DNA of 64,000 nt from an uncultured Gammaproteobacteria bacterium (lineage in GTDB: Bacteria; Pseudomonadota; Gammaproteobacteria; PS1; Pseudothioglobaceae). The notes beneath the pieces were generated by a model. The model was not told the DNA's origin. It saw only the letters and a program-made list of their open reading frames with translations, and did no database searches. This document shows, piece by piece, positions 59,070 to 64,000 of the stretch (its first letter is position 1; each line of letters starts with the position of its first letter). A program made the position numbers and the translations under genes. The stretch lies in NCBI GenBank assembly GCA_913020715.1, contig CAJVZH010000002.1, positions 1-64,000 on the forward strand, in the 5' to 3' direction.

Positions 59070-60989
59070 ATGTATAAAAATATTCTACTTTGGCTTGTAT
59101 TAGGCAGTGTGTTGGCTTCTCTTTTTGGCACTTTCCAAGTTGAAGACAAAAAAACTCAAATTAGTTACTCTCAATTTATTCAAAGCGTCAATCAGGGTAA
59201 CGTTTCTAGTGTCACTATTGCTGGTAGTAATATCAGTGGTGTCAGCGGCTCAGGTGAGCAGTTTAGTACGTACAGTCCTGGCGATCTAGGCCTGATGGGC
59301 GACTTGTTAAATAATGGCGTTGCCGTTATTGCAACACCACCTGAGCAGGACAGCTTTTTCAAACAACTGATTATTTCACTGGCGCCAATTTTATTGCTAA
59401 TTGGTGTCATCTTGTACACAATGCGCGGGGCTGGTGGTGGCATGGGCGGCAAAAACCCAATGTCGTTTGGCAAATCAAAAGCGCGCTTAATTACCAAAGA
59501 TGAGTCGCACGTTACATTTGATGACGTTGCTGGTGTCGATGAGGCCAGAGAAGAGGTTAGCGAATTAGTTGACTTTTTATCCGACCCTTCTAAATTTACA
59601 AAAGTGGGCGGTAAGATCCCAAAGGGTGTATTAATGGTGGGCCCTCCAGGTACCGGTAAAACGTTACTGGCGAAAGCCGTTGCGGGTGAAGCCGACGTGC
59701 CGTTTTTCTTTATTTCGGGTTCGGACTTCGTCGAAATGTTTGTGGGTGTGGGCGCGTCTCGTGTGCGTGACATGTTTGACCAGGCAAAAAAGAACGCCCC
59801 TTGCATTATCTTTATAGATGAAATTGATGCTGTTGGGCGTCAGCGTGGTGCTGGCATGGGCGGTGGTCATGACGAGCGCGAGCAAACGCTTAACCAAATG
59901 TTGGTTGAAATGGATGGCTTTGAAGGTTCTGAAGGTATTATTGTTGTTGCCGCAACCAACAGACCAGACGTACTAGACCCCGCTTTGCTACGACCTGGTC
60001 GATTCGACCGTACGGTGACTGTTGGCTTGCCTGACATTAACGGACGTGATGCGATTTTGAAGGTGCATATGCGTAAATTGCCAGTGGCGAAGAATGTTAA
60101 AGCAATGGATATTGCTAGAGGCACGCCTGGATTCTCGGGTGCTGATCTTGCCAATCTTGCTAACGAGGCCGCTTTGATTGCTGCCGGTCAAAACAAGAGT
60201 TTGGTGGGCATGCAAGAGTTTGAAAAGGCTAAAGACAAAATCATGATGGGCGCAGAGCGCAAGGGCATGGTGATGGATGAAGCTGAAAAAGAAATGACGG
60301 CTTATCATGAGGCGGGCCATGCGATTGTTGGTCGTTTAGTGCCAGAACATGATCCGGTTTATAAGGTAAGTATTATTCCAAGAGGAAGGGCGCTAGGTGT
60401 CACAATGTTCTTACCTGAAAAAGACAGTTACAGCATTTCAAAGCGTAAGCTTAATTCCCAAGTAGCCTCTTTGTTTGGTGGCCGAATTGCTGAAGAAGTT
60501 GTTTATGGCGAAGACGCCGTTACAACAGGCGCCAGTAATGACATCGAGCGTGCAACAGAGATCGCCCATAAAATGGTCAAACTTTGGGGCATGTCGTCGG
60601 TCATGGGTCCTATGTCTTATGGTGAAGAGGAGGGCGAGGTGTTCTTGGGTCGCCAGGTAACCCAGCATAAGCATATTTCTGAAGACACCTTTAATAAGGT
60701 CGATACTGAGATTCGTAAAATTATTGATACCAATTACTCTGTGGCTTACAAAATTCTTGAAGAAAATCGAGATATTTTGGATGCAATGGCCAAGGCTTTG
60801 GTTGAATTTGAGACTATCGATGTTGGTCAAATCGATGATTTGATGGCAAGAAAACCAATACGTGTTCCGGCTGCGGTTGTGGACTCTGAAGAAGCGTCTT
60901 CTGAGCTTGGTACTGGTGAGATGGCGCCAGAAGTTAAACCCACTAAAGAAGAGCCGATGACTGGTAGCACACCAGAACAATTTGCTTAA
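59070..60989 (+). CDS. ftsH: ATP-dependent zinc metalloprotease FtsH
   Basis: 639 residues, matching E. coli FtsH (644). Membrane helix 4-20, periplasmic segment, second helix near 100-118, then AAA ATPase: Walker A GPPGTGKT near 191, Walker [10 protein letters not shown] near 250, second region of homology [17 protein letters not shown] near 300; zinc motif HEAGH near 412. The C-terminus is variable and polar. It degrades membrane and soluble proteins, including sigma32 and lipid enzymes, at the inner membrane. Followed by folP (12 bases) and glmM, the common gammaproteobacterial order ftsH-folP-glmM. Confidence 0.97.
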   Translation: MYKNILLWLVLGSVLASLFGTFQVEDKKTQISYSQFIQSVNQGNVSSVTIAGSNISGVSGSGEQFSTYSPGDLGLMGDLLNNGVAVIATPPEQDSFFKQLIISLAPILLLIGVILYTMRGAGGGMGGKNPMSFGKSKARLITKDESHVTFDDVAGVDEAREEVSELVDFLSDPSKFTKVGGKIPKGVLMVGPPGTGKTLLAKAVAGEADVPFFFISGSDFVEMFVGVGASRVRDMFDQAKKNAPCIIFIDEIDAVGRQRGAGMGGGHDEREQTLNQMLVEMDGFEGSEGIIVVAATNRPDVLDPALLRPGRFDRTVTVGLPDINGRDAILKVHMRKLPVAKNVKAMDIARGTPGFSGADLANLANEAALIAAGQNKSLVGMQEFEKAKDKIMMGAERKGMVMDEAEKEMTAYHEAGHAIVGRLVPEHDPVYKVSIIPRGRALGVTMFLPEKDSYSISKRKLNSQVASLFGGRIAEEVVYGEDAVTTGASNDIERATEIAHKMVKLWGMSSVMGPMSYGEEEGEVFLGRQVTQHKHISEDTFNKVDTEIRKIIDTNYSVAYKILEENRDILDAMAKALVEFETIDVGQIDDLMARKPIRVPAAVVDSEEASSELGTGEMAPEVKPTKEEPMTGSTPEQFA

Positions 60990-61001
60990 ATCGAGGTTGG
61001 C

Positions 61002-61811
61002 GTGAGCGAACAACAGGTAATGGTTATGGGTGTGTTAAATACCACGCCAGATTCCTTTTCTGATGGTGGTCGTTTTTTCGATGCCAAAAACGCTATCGAA
61101 CAAGCCCAATTAATGGTCGATCAGGGTGCCGATATTATCGATATCGGTGGTGAGTCTACTCGCCCTGGATCGCCAGCCGTGAGTGTTGAGGATGAGCTGG
61201 GGCGTGTTCTTCCAGTGATCGAAGCGCTCAGCGGTAAAATCAATGTGCCCATTTCTATCGATACATCGAAACCCATTGTTATGCAAAGAGCGGTTGAGGC
61301 TGGCGCCAGCATTATTAATGATGTGTGTGCGCTGCAAATTGACGGCGCCCTTGAAATGGCAGGCTCTCTGGGTGTGAATGTGTGCTTAATGCACATGCAG
61401 GGCACACCAAGAACCATGCAGGAAAACCCCACTTACGAAGATGTGGTTGAAGATGTAAAGGTTTTTTTTAAAAAGCGAATCGCTGCTTGTGCGTCGGTTA
61501 GCATCAAACCCGAGGCGATTACATTAGACCCTGGGTTTGGTTTTGGCAAGAATTTAGGCCACAACATTGCCTTGTTAAAAAACCTATCCGAGTTTCATGA
61601 ATTCGGTGTTTCAATTTTGGCGGGCTTATCGCGCAAGTCGATGATTGGCGCCTTGCTAGGCGATAAGTCGGTGAATGAGCGCATGATTGGTAGTGTGACA
61701 GCAGCTTTGGTTGCGGTGGAAAATGGCGCCAATATTATTCGCGCACACGACGTCGGCGAAACAAAAGACGCATTAACCGTGTGGCAGCAAATTAAGAACT
61801 TTAGGGAGTAG
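61002..61811 (+). CDS. folP: Dihydropteroate synthase
   Basis: 269 residues, starting at GTG 61002 behind a GAGG site. Motifs: [13 protein letters not shown] near 9, GESTRPGS near 48, the pABA-loop region, [11 protein letters not shown] near 125, and [14 protein letters not shown] near 170. It joins p-aminobenzoate to the pterin pyrophosphate in folate synthesis. Between ftsH (12 bases) and glmM (2 bases). Confidence 0.95.
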   Translation: MSEQQVMVMGVLNTTPDSFSDGGRFFDAKNAIEQAQLMVDQGADIIDIGGESTRPGSPAVSVEDELGRVLPVIEALSGKINVPISIDTSKPIVMQRAVEAGASIINDVCALQIDGALEMAGSLGVNVCLMHMQGTPRTMQENPTYEDVVEDVKVFFKKRIAACASVSIKPEAITLDPGFGFGKNLGHNIALLKNLSEFHEFGVSILAGLSRKSMIGALLGDKSVNERMIGSVTAALVAVENGANIIRAHDVGETKDALTVWQQIKNFRE

Positions 61812-61813
61812 TT

Positions 61814-63136
61814 TTGGGTAAATATTTCGGCACTGATGGCATTAGAGGGCGAGTTGGCGTTGCTCCAATTACCGCAGACTTTCTATTAAAACTAGGTTGG
61901 GCTGTGGGCTCTGTCCTGTCGGAAAAAGGCCAGGCCAGTGTGATCATTGGCAAAGACACACGTGTCTCTGGTTATTTATTTGAATCCGCCCTAGAGGCGG
62001 GTTTTTTGTCTGCGGGCGTCAATGTTGGTCTGCTAGGGCCAATGCCAACACCGGGTATTGCCTACTTAACTCAGGCATATGCGGCAACGGCTGGCGTCGT
62101 AATTAGCGCCTCGCACAACCATTTTGAAGACAATGGCGTTAAATTCTTCTCCAAGAGCGGTCTAAAGTTAAGTGGCAAAGATCAAAAGGCTATCGAGAAG
62201 AAACTGGAGGAGCCCATGGTCAGTGTTGACACGACAAATATTGGCAAGGCAGTTAGACATGACCAGGCGCTTGGACGATACATAGAATTTTGCAAGTCAA
62301 CCTTCGATCGCTCGATTGACCTCTCGGGCGTGACAATGGTTGTTGATTGTGCGAACGGTGCCACTTATCATATTGCTCAGAACGTATTTGCCGAATTGGG
62401 TGCTGAAGTTATTATGATCAATAATAAGCCAGACGGTTACAACATTAACCTAAATTGTGGCGCAACAGACACAAGGCATTTGCAACAAGAGGTGCTTAAG
62501 CACGAAGCAGATCTTGGCATTGCTTTTGATGGCGATGGCGATCGCATGGTCATGGTCGATCACCAAGGTGAGCTGGTCGATGGCGATGAGTTGGTTTTTA
62601 TTATTGCTAAGGCTTGGCATGCAAGTGGCGTACTGCCATCCGATACAGTGATTGGTACGCAAATGTCTAATTTAGGCATGCGTCATGCGCTTGCTAGTTT
62701 GGACATTCAGTTTATTGAGGCGAACGTGGGCGACCGCTTTGTCATGGAGCAGATGAAATCGCACAACGCTACTTTGGGCGGCGAAGGCTCGGGGCACATT
62801 ATTTGTCTTGACAAGACCACCTCTGGTGATGGCATTATTTCTGCATTGCAAGTGTTGGAAGTTGTGTGCAAGTCCGACAAGGCGCTCCATGACCTTAAAA
62901 ACGAGATGATCAAATATCCTCAAGTTTTGATTAATGTTAAAACAGCGGATAAGATTGACTTAGAAAACCATGCGGAACTGAAGAAAACTATAAAGGCTGT
63001 TGAGTTGGAGCTGGGCGACGAGGGTCGTGTACTTATTCGAGCATCTGGCACCGAGTCCTTGATTCGAGTGATGGTAGAGGCGAGTGATTTAAGACTGGCC
63101 GAGGCGAGCGCTAAAAAACTAGCCGCAGTGCTTTAG
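61814..63136 (+). CDS. glmM: Phosphoglucosamine mutase
   Basis: 440 residues, TTG start at 61814 giving [15 protein letters not shown], the standard GlmM beginning. Active-site serine in [12 protein letters not shown] near 98, metal site DGDGDR near 240, sugar loop GGEGSGHI near 322, and phosphate-binding [12 protein letters not shown] near 405. It converts glucosamine 6-phosphate to 1-phosphate for peptidoglycan and lipid A precursors. It follows folP by two bases and is convergent with the membrane protein at 63143. Confidence 0.96.
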   Translation: MGKYFGTDGIRGRVGVAPITADFLLKLGWAVGSVLSEKGQASVIIGKDTRVSGYLFESALEAGFLSAGVNVGLLGPMPTPGIAYLTQAYAATAGVVISASHNHFEDNGVKFFSKSGLKLSGKDQKAIEKKLEEPMVSVDTTNIGKAVRHDQALGRYIEFCKSTFDRSIDLSGVTMVVDCANGATYHIAQNVFAELGAEVIMINNKPDGYNINLNCGATDTRHLQQEVLKHEADLGIAFDGDGDRMVMVDHQGELVDGDELVFIIAKAWHASGVLPSDTVIGTQMSNLGMRHALASLDIQFIEANVGDRFVMEQMKSHNATLGGEGSGHIICLDKTTSGDGIISALQVLEVVCKSDKALHDLKNEMIKYPQVLINVKTADKIDLENHAELKKTIKAVELELGDEGRVLIRASGTESLIRVMVEASDLRLAEASAKKLAAVL

Positions 63137-63142
63137 GCTGCT

Positions 63143-64000
63143 CTAGCTGAAGTTAAAAGCAATCGGCAGCACCACAACCACCATAACAGACCACAGAGAG
63201 TAGATGGGTAGAAAGCTTGCAATCGTACTTTCTATGGATTGCTGTGTGTTGCCCAAGAAATTGTTCTGAATGCATTGGTAGGTTATCCGTATTAGGTGAA
63301 TAAATATAAGTATGTTGGCGCCCGTCACCGCTACGCGGTTTGGTGTTGTGCCCAACTCGGCCCAGCGATAGAGTATGGCGCTGAGCGCTATACCGTTCAC
63401 AATAAGCGTGGAAGTTAGTAAGCCGATATGGACAACGTTCATTAGTTTCGAGTCTTTTAGCGGATTGTGCCCGATAATATAAAAGACAGACATTGCCCAA
63501 GTGACAAGCAACAGGCCGTTAAAGATTATAAGAAATTCACGATCGTTATAAGGCGTCTTTCCTTGATAAACGGTGGCCACAAGATAAGCAGCGATTGTTA
63601 TAAAGAAAAGAGGAATAAAGATGCTCGACAACGTATTGGCAAAATTACTTTTTCGGTTTAGAATGAAGTCGTAAACATAACTAGCAACTGTGGGCGCAGC
63701 CACCAAGCCAAAAATAATGACGTAATCCATATAAAACTGCGAAATATCGATACCGATCAAGTCGAATAGTCCGATGCTGATTCCGGTAAGCACCGCCCCT
63801 CCCAAGCCAATTAACACCGTCAAAATAAACGCCTCACCTAGGTAGCCAAGGTATTCAATACGTTTGGTTGTTTGTCTCCAATTGGCGCCAACAAAAGCAA
63901 TCCCAAGGAGGGAGAGCATTAGCAATGGCATATGGATTTGTGACATGACGATGGAGTCGGAGTTGGTATTCTCTGGCATTTGCCAAGAGATAAGTGTGCA
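63143..64000 (-). CDS. Large membrane protein, DUF4153-like, C-terminal part only
   Basis: The frame is open from the stop at 63143 to the window edge; an ATG at 63979 exists but codons upstream of it remain open, so the true start may lie outside. About 285 residues visible, with six or seven hydrophobic segments. The pattern LGYLGEAFILTVLIGLGG, FGLVAAPTVASY, PLFFITIAAYLVATVYQG, and YNDREFLIIFNGLLLVTWA resembles the C-terminal region of DUF4153 membrane proteins, which are usually around 550-600 residues. No function is known for that family. Convergent with glmM, six bases apart. Confidence 0.6.
   Translation of the reverse strand, partial: CTLISWQMPENTNSDSIVMSQIHMPLLMLSLLGIAFVGANWRQTTKRIEYLGYLGEAFILTVLIGLGGAVLTGISIGLFDLIGIDISQFYMDYVIIFGLVAAPTVASYVYDFILNRKSNFANTLSSIFIPLFFITIAAYLVATVYQGKTPYNDREFLIIFNGLLLVTWAMSVFYIIGHNPLKDSKLMNVVHIGLLTSTLIVNGIALSAILYRWAELGTTPNRVAVTGANILIFIHLIRITYQCIQNNFLGNTQQSIESTIASFLPIYSLWSVMVVVVLPIAFNFS

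Noticed and set aside
58859-59149. 96-codon minus-strand frame before ftsH
   Set aside because: It crosses the ftsH promoter and start and has no sensible composition or ribosome site.
59192-59806. 204-codon minus-strand frame opposite the 5' half of ftsH
   Set aside because: Antisense shadow of FtsH; low-complexity Ser/Pro/Thr composition typical of reverse-frame translation.
60438-61013. 191-codon minus-strand frame inside ftsH
   Set aside because: It is antisense to a conserved gene and has no recognisable domain or ribosome site; shadow of codon bias.

Overview
The window looks like chromosome from a marine, probably gammaproteobacterial, heterotroph of moderate GC content. The grounds are the gene styles (PutA without an N-terminal DNA-binding domain, AstA/B/D, PntA/PntB, RhlE), a tmRNA whose tag reads ANEDNYALAA, a proteorhodopsin-type rhodopsin and many transporters for small nitrogenous solutes. 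The species cannot be named from sequence alone.

Layout. 0-4.7 kb: 5' part of accA, an EamA-LysE-EamA exporter group, a DUF1289 protein and RhlE helicase. 4.7-9.7 kb: methylated-amine island, with an MttB-superfamily methyltransferase and a dimethylglycine/sarcosine dehydrogenase-like flavoprotein opposite a GcvA-like LysR regulator. 9.7-25.2 kb: amino-acid catabolism (Lrp regulator, PutA, ornithine-cyclodeaminase family protein, DadA-like oxidase, MmsA, class III aminotransferase, M20 hydrolase, AstA, AstD, AstB). 25-28.8 kb: DAHP synthase, an EamA permease and a secreted coiled-coil protein with an 18-bp tandem repeat. 29-40 kb, minus strand: ABC ATPase, two permeases, a sodium/solute symporter and pntAB, reading as one long transport/energy block. 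40-47 kb: a second CUT2-type ABC set (permease, ATPase, TorT-like binding protein) mixed with a hybrid histidine kinase and a NarL/LuxR-type response regulator. 47.3-54.8 kb: a plus-strand operon for a periplasmic binding protein, an atypical rhodopsin, a flotillin/YqiK-like protein, an N,N-dimethylformamidase-type large subunit and two small-subunit-like proteins, closed by a good terminator. 54.9-64 kb: conserved housekeeping genes (ssrA, tyrS, proA, holA, ftsH with a heat-shock-type promoter, folP, glmM) and a partial membrane protein.

The most unusual part is 29-54.8 kb. The kinase, the regulator, two ABC importers, the rhodopsin, the flotillin and the amidase appear to form one regulon: the two divergent control regions (about 40.03-40.36 kb and 47.06-47.36 kb) share a 7-bp motif ACATACT/AGTATGT, present in several phased copies upstream of the rhodopsin operon. 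The working model is inference: a substrate (possibly an N-substituted amide or related osmolyte) is sensed by the binding protein and kinase, imported by the ABC systems and hydrolysed by the DMFase-like enzyme, while the rhodopsin adds light input or proton-motive force in a membrane organised by the flotillin. The rhodopsin keeps the Schiff-base lysine and both carboxylate counterions but lacks the proton-donor glutamate and the near-universal helix C proline, so its function is open. No retinal-synthesis genes lie in the window.
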